A DNA stretch of 45,804 nucleotides from Pseudomonadota bacterium (GCA_022843465.1 JALHNO010000028.1:1-45804); one strand, 5' to 3'; positions 23,403 to 31,668 are shown, counted from the first letter of the stretch. Numbers and translations: made by a program. The notes: generated by a model not told the origin, from the sequence alone.

Positions 23403-23620
23403 ACTGCATCAGTTTGAATGTTGGCTACGGTCCCCTTCTCCCGCCTGCGGGAGACAGGCCCGCAGGGCCGGATGAGGGAAGCGTTCGATGGTCTTGGCTA
23501 CTTGTTGCGATGCGCGCGGCAGACTCCGAGCGCTATCGCAGGTTTCCCTCATCCGCCTGCGGCCCCTTCTCCCGTAATCGGGAGAAGGGGTACATCGCCA
23601 GAATTTCAAACTGATGCAAT
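23403..23620 (+). mobile_element. MITE-like element, copy 3 (218 bp)
   Basis: Same ends (ACTGCATCAGTTTGAAT; complement at 23604-23620 with one mismatch) and interior as the copy 100 bp to its left. The two together interrupt the 96-bp-repeat/glmS-tail/fic module that is uninterrupted at 20.5-20.7 kb, which shows insertion into pre-existing sequence. Confidence 0.75.
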
Positions 23621-23636
23621 GCCCGGGTGGTTGATG

Positions 23637-23732
23637 GTTGCACCCTGCGTGAGGCCGTTTCAGCCCGGCTTTGTGAGCGCCACAGGAAAGAAACCTTCCT
23701 CGGTCAGCGAGCGGATCGCGCCGCTCACCAAG
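23637..23732. repeat. 96-bp repeat, copy B
   Basis: About 95 percent identical to 20637-20732. It lies between native glmS and the two MITE copies. Confidence 0.7.
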
Positions 23733-23875
23733 GTGTTGTTGCCGAACCCGACTGTACTGGCGGGTGCCTGGCTTGATCGGATGCAACAAGCCATGGCAGC
23801 GAGGCTTCGAACGAACGATGGGCGACATCCGGCGCAATACCCTTCGGTTGTTGCGCCCTACGGTGACGGAGTGGA

Positions 23876-25723
23876 TTACTCCACCGTCACCGACTTCGCG
23901 AGGTTTCTCGGCTGATCGACATCGGTGCCGCGCAGTACGGCGACGTGGTAGCTGAGCAGCTGCAGCGGAATGGTGAACACGATCGGGGCGATCAAATCAC
24001 CGTGCGGGGCGAGTTCGATCAGGGTTTCCTGGGGATGGGTGATGCCGCGGCTGACGCTCTGGTCGGCGAACACGATCAACTGGCCGCCGCGGGCGCGGAC
24101 TTCTTCGATATTGGATTTGAGTTTTTCGAGCAGGTGATCGTTCGGCGCGACGGCGATGACGGGCATGTCTTCGTCGACCAGGGCGAGCGGGCCGTGCTTG
24201 AGTTCGCCGGCGGGGTAGGCTTCGGCGTGGATGTAGGAAATTTCCTTGAGCTTGAGCGCGCCTTCCATCGCGATCGGAAACTGGGTGCCGCGGCCGAGAA
24301 AAAGCGCATGCTGCTTGTTGGCAAACAGCCCGGCGAGTTGCAGCAGCTGGCCATCGAGTGCAAGCGCTGAACGCACGGCGCTGGGCAGATGTTCGAGCTG
24401 GGCGATGCCGGCGCTATAGCGTTCATCGCTGAGGCCGTGATGGCGGCCGAGTTCGAGGGCGAGCATCAACAGCGCGGTCAGCTGGGTGATGAAGGCCTTG
24501 GTCGAGGCGACGCCGATCTCGGGGCCGGCGCGCGTCATCAGGCTCAGCTCGGATTCGCGCACCAGGGAGGATTCCGGCACATTGCAGATGGCAAGCTGGC
24601 TGAGATAGCCCATGCCCTTGGCCATCTTCAATGCGGCGAGGGTGTCGGCGGTTTCGCCGGACTGCGACACGGTGACCAGCAGGGTATCGGGCAGCACCAC
24701 GATGTCGCGATAGCGGTATTCGCTGGCGATCTCGACGCTGACCGGAATGCGCGCCAGTGATTCGATCCAGTACTTGGCCACCATCGAGGCGTGATAGCTC
24801 GATCCGCAGGCAACCAGTTGGACGGCGCGCGTGCTGGTCAGCAATTCGGCGGCATTGGGGCCGAAGATGCCGGTCAGGATATGGCCATCGCTGATGCGGC
24901 CTTCCAGCGTGTCGGCGATCGCGGTCGGCTGCTCATGGATTTCCTTGAGCATGTAGTGACGGTACTCGCCGCGCTGTACTGCATCGGCAGAGAAGTGCGC
25001 CTGCTTGACCGGGCGCTGCACTTCGTTGCCATCGCTGTCGAACACGCGGGTGGATTCGATGCGGATCTCGGCAACATCGCCTTCGGCCAGATAGACGAAG
25101 CTGCGGGTGACCGGCAGCAGGGCGTGGATATCGGAGGCAAGATACTGCTCGCCAACGCCGAGGCCCATCACCATCGGGCTGCCCTTGCGGGCGCCGACGA
25201 CGACGCCGGGTTCGAGCGTGGATACCGCAGCGATCGCATAGGCGCCATGCAGACGCGGCAGCACCTTGCGCACCGCGTCGAGCAGGGACAGGCCAGCGGC
25301 ATGTTCGGCATGGATCAGGTGCGCCATCACCTCGGTATCGGTATCGGAGCTGAACTCGTAGCCGCGTGCGCGCAGTTCGTCGCGCAATTCGCTGTGGTTC
25401 TCGATGATGCCATTGTGGACGACGGCGATGGCGCCGCTGCGGGCGGTGGCGCCGGACAGCATCGGATGCGCATTGCGCTCGGCAGGTACGCCATGGGTGG
25501 CCCAGCGCGTATGCGCGATGCCGGTATGACCTTCGATCGGATCGGAAGCTTGCAGGGCCTCGAGTTCGGCGACCTTGCCCTTGGCGCGGCGGCGCTGCAT
25601 GCCGGTGTCGGTGAGCAGGGCGATACCGGCGGAATCGTAGCCGCGGTATTCAAGCGCCTTGAGGCCGGCGATCAGGGTGGGCACGACATCGCGCCGGGCA
25701 GCGATTCCAACGATTCCGCACAT
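23876..25723 (-). CDS. glmS: Glutamine-fructose-6-phosphate aminotransferase (isomerising)
   Basis: 615 residues, the normal family length. Makes glucosamine-6-phosphate from fructose-6-phosphate and glutamine, the first step towards UDP-GlcNAc for peptidoglycan and LPS; cytoplasmic. Residues 1-240 are the glutaminase domain with the catalytic Cys right after Met (MCGIVGIAARRD) and EYRGYDSAG. Residues about 290-600 hold two SIS sugar-isomerase domains (CGSSYHASMVAKYWIE, SQSGETADTLAALK). The C-terminus DQPRNLAKSVTVE is the conserved sugar-site tail and, in DNA, the site read by Tn7-type target selectors. ATG at 25723 after AAGGAA. Two extra copies of the tail lie to its left. Confidence 0.97.
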   Translation of the reverse strand: MCGIVGIAARRDVVPTLIAGLKALEYRGYDSAGIALLTDTGMQRRRAKGKVAELEALQASDPIEGHTGIAHTRWATHGVPAERNAHPMLSGATARSGAIAVVHNGIIENHSELRDELRARGYEFSSDTDTEVMAHLIHAEHAAGLSLLDAVRKVLPRLHGAYAIAAVSTLEPGVVVGARKGSPMVMGLGVGEQYLASDIHALLPVTRSFVYLAEGDVAEIRIESTRVFDSDGNEVQRPVKQAHFSADAVQRGEYRHYMLKEIHEQPTAIADTLEGRISDGHILTGIFGPNAAELLTSTRAVQLVACGSSYHASMVAKYWIESLARIPVSVEIASEYRYRDIVVLPDTLLVTVSQSGETADTLAALKMAKGMGYLSQLAICNVPESSLVRESELSLMTRAGPEIGVASTKAFITQLTALLMLALELGRHHGLSDERYSAGIAQLEHLPSAVRSALALDGQLLQLAGLFANKQHALFLGRGTQFPIAMEGALKLKEISYIHAEAYPAGELKHGPLALVDEDMPVIAVAPNDHLLEKLKSNIEEVRARGGQLIVFADQSVSRGITHPQETLIELAPHGDLIAPIVFTIPLQLLSYHVAVLRGTDVDQPRNLAKSVTVE

Positions 25724-25881
25724 GGGGTGATTCCTTCAAACGCGTGGTCGCATTCTATCGCTGACGACCGGCCGATTCTGGCGGCAGGGGGCGGAACTGC
25801 GGGCAGGGAGCATGGCGATGCCGGCGGGTGGCGGTGTGGTTCTGCAACGGGGCAAGCTTGCGTTGGCAAAGTGCGCTTTTT

Positions 25882-25956
25882 TGTAGGGCATCTCTGTGAG
25901 ATGCCGTCTTGATTGCGCCGCGGAGTTGAGATGGCATCTCACAGAGATGCCCTACA
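25882..25956. repeat. REP unit (75 bp, palindromic)
   Basis: TGTAGGGCATCTCTGTGAGA at the left pairs with its complement at the right end; each arm is itself a small GCATCTC-GAGATGC hairpin. It is the same family as the arrays around 31.2-32.6 kb. Located between glmS and engB. Confidence 0.85.
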
Positions 25957-25989
25957 GGAGCAGAGTCGAGCAGCGCGGCACGCCACGCT

Positions 25990-26595
25990 CTACAGGTGAT
26001 TGACGACCCAGGCGCGGGCTTCGTCGAGGCCGCTGCCGGCGTGTGCCGAGAACACCTGGACGCTGGCGGGGGACTCGGCTTCGCGCAGGGCCTTGCGCAC
26101 TGCCTGCAGGGTGTTGCCGGCGGCGCCGCGTCCGAGTTTGTCGGACTTGGTCAGCAGGATATGGCAGTCAAGATTCCGGTCGTCACAAAAATCCAGCATC
26201 ATCAGATCGAAATCGGTCAACGGATGGCGCACATCCATGCAGATCACCAGGCCGCGCAGGGACTGGCGCTGGGCAAAGTAGTCACGCATCGCCTCGCCCC
26301 AGGCGGCACGCAGGGCGGGCGGAACCTTGGCGTAGCCATAGCCCGGCAGATCGATCAGCCGCCGGCCCGGTTCGAACTCGAATACCACGATGTGCTGGGT
26401 GCGCCCCGGTGTCTTGGAAACCCGCGCCAGGCTGGTCTGGCCGGTCAGGGCATTGAGCGCGCTCGATTTGCCGGCATTGGAGCGCCCGGCAAAGGCGACC
26501 TCGGCACCGACATCGGCCGGCAGGGTGTGATGGGTGGGCGCGCTCATCACGAAGGTGGCACGGTTCAGGAGTTTCTGCTGGTCTTTGCTGCTCAT
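25990..26595 (-). CDS. engB: Ribosome biogenesis GTP-binding protein EngB/YsxC
   Basis: 201 residues from the ATG at 26595 (MSSKDQQKLLNRATF); the open frame extends 29 codons further, but the extension is unlike EngB and overlaps the promoter region of the divergent cytochrome gene. GTPase motifs: G1 GRSNAGKSS, G3 DLPGYGYAKVP, G4 TKSDK, G5 SAHAG. EngB is an essential GTPase for 50S ribosome assembly. Divergent from the cytochrome c4 gene, a neighbourhood conserved in many gammaproteobacteria. Ends close to a REP unit. Confidence 0.95.
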   Translation of the reverse strand: MSSKDQQKLLNRATFVMSAPTHHTLPADVGAEVAFAGRSNAGKSSALNALTGQTSLARVSKTPGRTQHIVVFEFEPGRRLIDLPGYGYAKVPPALRAAWGEAMRDYFAQRQSLRGLVICMDVRHPLTDFDLMMLDFCDDRNLDCHILLTKSDKLGRGAAGNTLQAVRKALREAESPASVQVFSAHAGSGLDEARAWVVNHL

Positions 26596-26768
26596 CCGGC
26601 CAGTGTGGTGGCCAGCGGCGGGGGAGGCAAGAGCGCGGCGCGGGCTGATTCCGGCAATCGAACCGAGTGATGACGTGCCCAAGACGGGCCGCTGTTGTAA
26701 GATTCGCGGCCTTGTGGGCGGCGCATGCTCCCGTGCCGACGCCCAAGCGAAATCCTTTGGAGAGCTTC

Positions 26769-27569
26769 ATGAATTCGCGAATCCTGATCCTCGCGCTTGT
26801 GTCGGCCGCGCTGTCGAGTTCGGTTTTTTCCCAGACGCCGGTCGTTCCCGACCCGTTGCCACCCCCGGATCCGACATCGGCTGCGGCTTCCACCCATCCC
26901 GAGGCGAGCGTGGCCGAACTGGCTGAGGCCGGACCGGGCGACGCCGCTGCCGGTGCCAGCAAGGCCGCCGCCTGCGGTGCCTGCCATGGCATGGACGGCA
27001 ACAGTAGCGACCCGCAATACCCGAAGATCGGCGGCCAGCATGAGCGCTATATCGCGCGGCAACTTGCCCTGTTCAAGAGCGGCACCCGCGCCAATGCGGT
27101 GATGCTGGGCTTCTCGGCCGCCCTGTCCGATCAGGATATGCGCGATATCGGTGCCCACTTTGCAGCCCAGAAGGCCACTCCAGGCACCGCCGACGAATCC
27201 GTGATCGAGGGCGAGTACAGCCCGTACAAGGGCGAACGCATTGTCGATGTCGGCCGCAGCATTTATCAGGGCGGCGTGAAGAGCAAGGGTGTGCCGGCCT
27301 GCATGGCCTGCCATGGCCCGAGCGGCGGCGGCAATCCCGGTCCGAGTTTCCCGGCCCTGGCCGGTCAGCACGCGGGCTATACCGTGGCGACCCTGCAGCT
27401 CTATCAGGCGGTGGCCCAGGGCGATCCGCGCGCCGAGGAAGATGCCAACTATTCGATCATGGTGGATATCGCCAAGCGCCTGAGCGAAGAGGAGATTCTG
27501 GCGGTGTCCTCGTACATTGAAGGTCTGCACGCGCGCACGGCTGCGGCCGCCGCCGCCAGCCAGCCCTGA
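26769..27569 (+). CDS. Diheme cytochrome c4, periplasmic
   Basis: 266 residues from ATG 26769 (GGAG upstream); a longer frame to 26667 would overlap the engB promoter region. Signal peptide MNSRILILALVSAALSSSVF with cleavage near FSQ. A Pro/Ala-rich linker leads to two class I cytochrome c domains with haem sites CGACH (about residue 75) and CMACH (about 180), and likely axial Met residues in AVMLGFS and YSIMVDIA. Cytochrome c4 carries electrons from the bc1 complex or other donors to terminal oxidases. The haem sites and length fit a functional protein. Followed at once by two dsbA-like genes on the same strand. Confidence 0.92.
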   Translation: MNSRILILALVSAALSSSVFSQTPVVPDPLPPPDPTSAAASTHPEASVAELAEAGPGDAAAGASKAAACGACHGMDGNSSDPQYPKIGGQHERYIARQLALFKSGTRANAVMLGFSAALSDQDMRDIGAHFAAQKATPGTADESVIEGEYSPYKGERIVDVGRSIYQGGVKSKGVPACMACHGPSGGGNPGPSFPALAGQHAGYTVATLQLYQAVAQGDPRAEEDANYSIMVDIAKRLSEEEILAVSSYIEGLHARTAAAAAASQP

Positions 27570-27643
27570 GCGCGGGAACTTTCCGCGCCTGCCACGCTCC
27601 AACACCCCTGTTCCCACGTCGCTGGCTGACGCGGTGTCAGCCA
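27570..27643 (+). terminator. Two hairpins between cytochrome c4 and dsbA
   Basis: GCGCGG-N7-CCGCGC (27570-27588) follows the stop codon directly, and TGGCTGAC-GCGGT-GTCAGCCA (27623-27643) lies just before the next ribosome site. Neither has a T-run, so they may weaken read-through or stabilise mRNA rather than end transcription fully. Confidence 0.35.
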
Positions 27644-27658
27644 AATAACGGAGAAGTC

Positions 27659-28348
27659 ATGTTCAAGCGAATCGCAGTCCTGCTGACGGGCACCCTCCTG
27701 GTGATGGCATGCCAGGCCCAGCCGACCCTCTATCAGGAAGGTACCCACTACTTCAAGATTGATCCGGTGCAGGCAACCAGCACGCCGGGCAAGGTCGAAG
27801 TCGTTGAAGTCTTCAGCTATGCCTGCATCCACTGCGCGCACTTCCAGCCGCATGTCGATACCTGGAAGCAGAACATGCCCAAGGAAGCCAGCTTCAGCTA
27901 CATGCCGGCGATCTTCAATCCGAGCTGGGAGATGCTGGCGCGCGGCTTCTACGCCGCCGAAGTGCTTGAGATCCTCGATAAATCGCATGCCGCAACCTTC
28001 GATGCCATCTTCACCCAGCGCAAGCCGATGGGTTCCATGGACCAGATTGCCGAGTTTCTCGGCGGCTACGCCAAGTCGGCCGATGAGATCAAGAAGACCA
28101 TGAACAGCTTTGCGGTCGAGAAGAAGATCGAACGCGCCAAGAAAATGGTAGTCGGCTATCAGGTCGATGGCACGCCGACCGTGGTGGTGGGCGGCAAGTG
28201 GCGCGTCACCGGCCAGTCCGCCGGCGGCCACGAGCACGTGTTCAAGGTCGTCAATTATCTGGTGGGTCTGGAAGCAGCCAAGCTGCCGAAGACCGCCGAG
28301 GCTGCCGCGCCCACTACCGCGGCCAAGCCGGTCGCGACCAAGTCCTGA
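27659..28348 (+). CDS. DsbA-family thiol:disulfide oxidoreductase, lipid-anchored
   Basis: 229 residues, ATG 27659 with GGAG. The signal ends in a lipobox (LLVMAC), so mature protein should begin with a lipidated Cys about residue 18. The thioredoxin fold with helical insert follows; the active site CIHC lies in VFSYACIHCAHFQPHV, and the cis-Pro loop is DGTPTVVVGG. The C-terminal ~25 residues are an Ala/Pro-rich tail. It would oxidise cysteine pairs in periplasmic proteins, recharged by a DsbB-type partner not seen here. The next gene is a paralogue with a different redox motif and no lipobox, so the pair probably divides labour. Confidence 0.9.
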   Translation: MFKRIAVLLTGTLLVMACQAQPTLYQEGTHYFKIDPVQATSTPGKVEVVEVFSYACIHCAHFQPHVDTWKQNMPKEASFSYMPAIFNPSWEMLARGFYAAEVLEILDKSHAATFDAIFTQRKPMGSMDQIAEFLGGYAKSADEIKKTMNSFAVEKKIERAKKMVVGYQVDGTPTVVVGGKWRVTGQSAGGHEHVFKVVNYLVGLEAAKLPKTAEAAAPTTAAKPVATKS

Positions 28349-28377
28349 GCGCGCCGGCCCAGTCGGCATGGCAGCAG

Positions 28378-28403
28378 CGGGGCGGATCATCCGCCCCGTT
28401 TGC
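28378..28403 (+). terminator. Rho-independent terminator after the lipid-anchored dsbA
   Basis: CGGGGCGGAT (28378-28387) pairs with ATCCGCCCCG (28389-28398), a near-continuous GC-rich stem followed by GTTTGCATTT. Confidence 0.6.
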
Positions 28404-28500
28404 ATTTCCGGCCTGCCGATGGGTCCGGCTCCGGAACTTTTCCGGCTGCGCGATCTCGAATCGCTGGCGACCCACCCCTCCCTCACTTCTGGAGTTGACG

Positions 28501-29163
28501 ATGTTCATCCGTTCCGCCGTGGTCATTCTGGGCGCGTTGGCGCTTTCCGCCGTGCAGGCGCAATCCGGGCCGTTCCAGGAAGGCGTGCACTTCGAACGCA
28601 TCGAGCCCGCGCAACCCACGTATGCCGCGCCGGGCAAGGTCGAAGTGATCGAGGTGTTCAGCTACTCCTGTCATGCCTGCGCGGCGACGCAACCGGCCGT
28701 CGACAGCTGGAAGAAGTCGATGCCCGCCGAAGTGCAGTTCAGCTATCTGCCGGCGGTGTTCCATCCGAGCTGGGAAGTCACCGCCCGCGGTTACTTTGCA
28801 GCCGAAGCACTGGGATTGCTTGAGAAGAGCCATCAGGCAAGCTTCGACGCCAACTTCAAGGTGAACAAGCCGCTGACGTCGGCCGATGATGTGGCCAAGC
28901 TGTACGCCGGATTCGGCAGTTCGGTCGACGAGATCAAGAAGGTGATGAGCGGATTCGCGGTAAATACCCGGATTCAGCGCGCGCGCAAGCAGATCATGGC
29001 CTATGGCGTGGACTCGACACCGACCCTGATCGTCAATGGCAAGTGGCGGGTCAAGTCCGGCAATGCCGTCGGCAGCCATCAGGGCATGTTCAATGTCGTC
29101 AATTATCTGGTGCAGCGCGAGGCCGCTGCCGCCAAGCCGGCCGCAGCGGCGGCGGGTGGCTGA
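28501..29163 (+). CDS. DsbA-family thiol:disulfide oxidoreductase, soluble periplasmic
   Basis: 220 residues from ATG 28501 (TGGAG upstream). Standard signal peptide MFIRSAVVILGALALSAVQA with no lipobox. The DsbA fold has the active site CHAC in VFSYSCHACAATQPAV and the cis-Pro loop DSTPTLIVNG. It is clearly a paralogue of the preceding gene (shared VEVFSY, PSWE, EIKK-M, GKWRV) but with His-Ala rather than Ile-His between the cysteines, which should change redox potential. Two tandem dsbA genes next to cytochrome c4 are a known xanthomonad arrangement. C-terminus Ala-rich. Confidence 0.9.
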   Translation: MFIRSAVVILGALALSAVQAQSGPFQEGVHFERIEPAQPTYAAPGKVEVIEVFSYSCHACAATQPAVDSWKKSMPAEVQFSYLPAVFHPSWEVTARGYFAAEALGLLEKSHQASFDANFKVNKPLTSADDVAKLYAGFGSSVDEIKKVMSGFAVNTRIQRARKQIMAYGVDSTPTLIVNGKWRVKSGNAVGSHQGMFNVVNYLVQREAAAAKPAAAAAGG

Positions 29164-29294
29164 CCGGCGCACGCGACGGGGCGTCCGCTCGTAGGGTTTG
29201 CGGGTCTGCTGTCACGGCTCGGATCCGCGTTCGTTCGGCCTGATCCGTGGCGCGGACGGCCGCGTCGTTCTTTGCGAATTGCCCTCTGAAACCG

Positions 29295-29312
29295 GCTCCC
29301 GCGCGCGGGAGC
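29295..29312. repeat. GC-rich perfect palindrome in the intergenic gap
   Basis: GCTCCCGCGCGCGGGAGC forms a nine-pair hairpin in the 246-bp gap after the second dsbA. There is no T-run; it may act as a factor-assisted terminator. Nothing else is seen in the gap except GTGGAG before the next ATG. Confidence 0.4.
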
Positions 29313-29409
29313 GGGCCTTGTCCAAGTATCGATCAAACCGGTATCACGCCGCGATGGTATTGCGGTGCTGGGCCAGCGATACTTCCGGCCATTCCGCAGT
29401 GGAGTGGCC

Positions 29410-30222
29410 ATGCATCATCTGCTGATCGCGATTGCGCTGAACGCAGTGCCCCTGGTCGGCGTCTGGAAGTTCGGCTGGTCGGCGGCCACCGTGCTGCTGC
29501 TGTTCTGGCTGGAGAGTCTGCTCGGGCATGCCGGCGCGATGATCAAGATCGGGGTGCATGCGCGCGCCACGCACAAGCGCGGCCATGGCGCTTACTCGGC
29601 GGTCGATGGCAAGTCGGCAACCGGCAGCTACTTCGCGCACTTCAGCACGATCGCCATCAGTTTTACCCTCGTGCATGGCGTCTTTCTGATTGCCCTGATC
29701 TTCATGATGGCGCACAACCGGCCCGAACTGACCCAGTTCCAGGTGCATTGGGACAGCCTGAAACACGGCGGCTTGATCGTCCTCGGGCTGGTGCTGCTGG
29801 ATCTGGCGATGGATCTGCCGGGGCTTCACAAGCGCAGCTTCTTCTGGCTGGAGACCCACACCGGCAAGCGTCTCGCCCGCGTGCTGGTGCTGCATCTGAC
29901 CATCATCTTCGGCTTTGCCGCGCTGGCGATGAGCGATTCGCCGGTGGCCTTCCTGATGGTCTTTCTGCTGCTCAAGACCCTGGTCGATGCCGGCACCAGC
30001 ATGAGCGGCGATCATGCCGCCATCGATTCCGGATTTCCCGAGCAGCCGCCGAAGCTGCTGCGGTTCATCGATTCGAAGACCCGCAATCGCGCGCCCGGCA
30101 AGGAGTCGCTGGACGCCTACTGGGCGCGCAGTCGTGCCGAGGCCCTGGCCAGACGGCACCGCCATGAGGAGACGATGCCGGGCCGCGGTGTGAAACAATC
30201 GGCCCAGCACAAGGCAGAATAG
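29410..30222 (+). CDS. DUF6498-type integral membrane protein
   Basis: 270 residues from ATG 29410 (GTGGAG upstream); the frame is open back to 29365 but lacks a ribosome site there. About six membrane helices are visible (HHLLIAIALNAVPLVGVWKF, AATVLLLFWLESLLG, FTLVHGVFLIALIFMM, GLIVLGLVLLDLAMD, LVLHLTIIFGFAALAM, VAFLMVFLLLKTLVDAG). The FWLE and DAGTS motifs fit the DUF6498 family, whose function is not known. The C-terminus is a basic cytoplasmic tail. The stop is four bases before the WYL regulator's ATG, so they are probably co-transcribed. Confidence 0.75.
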   Translation: MHHLLIAIALNAVPLVGVWKFGWSAATVLLLFWLESLLGHAGAMIKIGVHARATHKRGHGAYSAVDGKSATGSYFAHFSTIAISFTLVHGVFLIALIFMMAHNRPELTQFQVHWDSLKHGGLIVLGLVLLDLAMDLPGLHKRSFFWLETHTGKRLARVLVLHLTIIFGFAALAMSDSPVAFLMVFLLLKTLVDAGTSMSGDHAAIDSGFPEQPPKLLRFIDSKTRNRAPGKESLDAYWARSRAEALARRHRHEETMPGRGVKQSAQHKAE

Positions 30223-30226
30223 ACCC

Positions 30227-31204
30227 ATGGACCGATACGAACGCCTGCTCAAATTGCATCGCATCCTGAAGGTGGCGCGCCTGCCGGTTCCATTGGCGCG
30301 GCTGCAGGATGACCTCGAATGTTCGCGTGCCACGGTGTATCGCGATATCGCGTTTCTGCGCGATGGCCTGGGTGCCCCGATCGAATCCGGTGGCGAGGAT
30401 GGCTCGGCTTTTCATTACGAGATCAATGAGGCCGAGAAATTCGAACTGCCCGGACTCTGGCTGTCGAGCAGCGAGTTGGAGTCCCTGCTGGCGATGCATC
30501 AGTTGCTGGCGCGCACCGGAGGTGCCGTGCTGTCGGGCGCTCTGGCGCCCTTGCGCAACCGGATCGACAAATTGCTGGCCGATCAGAGCGGCGGCAAGCG
30601 CTGGCCGATCGAACGCATCCGGGTTACCCGGGCGATGTCCAGGCCGCTGGATGAGGTCAGTTTCCGCATCGTCGCTGGCGCGGTGCTGGAACGCCGGCAA
30701 CTCAGGTTCCGTTACCGCGCGCGCTCCACCAACCACGAGACCGATCGTCTGGTCAGCCCACAGCGGCTGACGCATTACCGCGAGAACTGGTATCTCGATG
30801 CGCTCGATCATGAGCGCGAGGCCCTGCGCAGTTTTTCCGTGGACCGTTTGATCCGGCCGCAGATGCTCGAGTCTGCTGCGCAGGATGTCGCCGACAGCGA
30901 ACTCGACAGCCATCTGGCCGGCAGCTATGGAATATTTTCCGGCGCGCCGAAGGCCTGGGCGACGATACGGTTCTCGGCCAAGGCGGCGCGCTGGGTGGCC
31001 GACGAACATTGGCATTCCAAGCAGGAAGGGCGAATGCTGGAGGATGGTCGCTACGAACTGCGCCTGCCCTATTCCAATGCCCGCGAACTGCTGATGGATG
31101 TGTTGCGCTACGGGCCCGACGCCGAGATCGTCGCCCCGATTGCCCTGCGCGAAGAAGCCCGCATCCAGTTGCGACTCGCGTTGAACGGTTACGACAACGC
31201 CTGA
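30227..31204 (+). CDS. WYL-domain transcriptional regulator (YafY family)
   Basis: 325 residues. The N-terminal 60 residues are a DeoR-like helix-turn-helix (LPVPLARLQDDLECSRATVY). The central part contains the WYL domain (about 140-220, with NWYLDALDHE), and the C-terminus is a WCX-type domain (about 230-320). WYL domains sense ligands, often nucleotides or nucleic acids, and switch transcription. The start at 30227 lies four bases after the membrane-protein stop, with an AAGGCAGAA sequence as a weak ribosome site. Its targets cannot be deduced; the cotranscribed DUF6498 gene or itself are possible. Confidence 0.9.
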   Translation: MDRYERLLKLHRILKVARLPVPLARLQDDLECSRATVYRDIAFLRDGLGAPIESGGEDGSAFHYEINEAEKFELPGLWLSSSELESLLAMHQLLARTGGAVLSGALAPLRNRIDKLLADQSGGKRWPIERIRVTRAMSRPLDEVSFRIVAGAVLERRQLRFRYRARSTNHETDRLVSPQRLTHYRENWYLDALDHEREALRSFSVDRLIRPQMLESAAQDVADSELDSHLAGSYGIFSGAPKAWATIRFSAKAARWVADEHWHSKQEGRMLEDGRYELRLPYSNARELLMDVLRYGPDAEIVAPIALREEARIQLRLALNGYDNA

Positions 31205-31241
31205 GCCCAGTCGCGTCGGCCATCACCGCGCGTTGCGCTCT

Positions 31242-31668
31242 TGTAGGGCATCTCTGCGAGATGCCGTCCCGACGTCGCGGGAAATTCAACATGGCATCTC
31301 ACCGAGATGCCCTACAGGAACGGCGCTCTTTGCAGGGCATCTCTGCGAGATGCCGTCTCTACGTCGCGGGAAATTCAACATGGCATCTCACAGAGATGCC
31401 CTACAGGGGAACGCTCTTGTAGGGCATCTCTGCGAGATGCCGTCTCTACGCCGCGGGAAATTCAACATGGCATCTCACAGAGATGCCCTACAGGGGAACG
31501 CTCTTGTAGGGCATCTCTGCGAGATGCCGTCCCGACGCCGCGGGAGATTCAACATGACATCTCACGGAGATGCCCTACAGGAACTGCGCTCTTTGTAGGG
31601 CATCTCTGCGAGATGCCGTCTCTACGCCGCGGGAAATTCAACATGGCATCTCACAGAGATGCCCTACA
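31242..31668. repeat. REP array, five full 75-bp units left of the RAYT gene
   Basis: Units at 31242-31316, 31331-31405, 31418-31492, 31505-31579 and 31594-31668, with a period of 87-89 bp. Each starts TG(T/C)AGGGCATCTCTGCGAG and ends with the complementary arm; the centre contains CGCGGGAAATTCAACATGG-type sequence. Another half-unit (about 31683-31703) leads into the RAYT gene. Confidence 0.9.

Noticed and set aside
20591-23875. A complete Tn7-like transposon at glmS
   Set aside because: No tnsA, tnsB, tnsC or tnsD-like gene and no Tn7-type end repeats were seen; only the duplicated glmS tails suggest use of the site.
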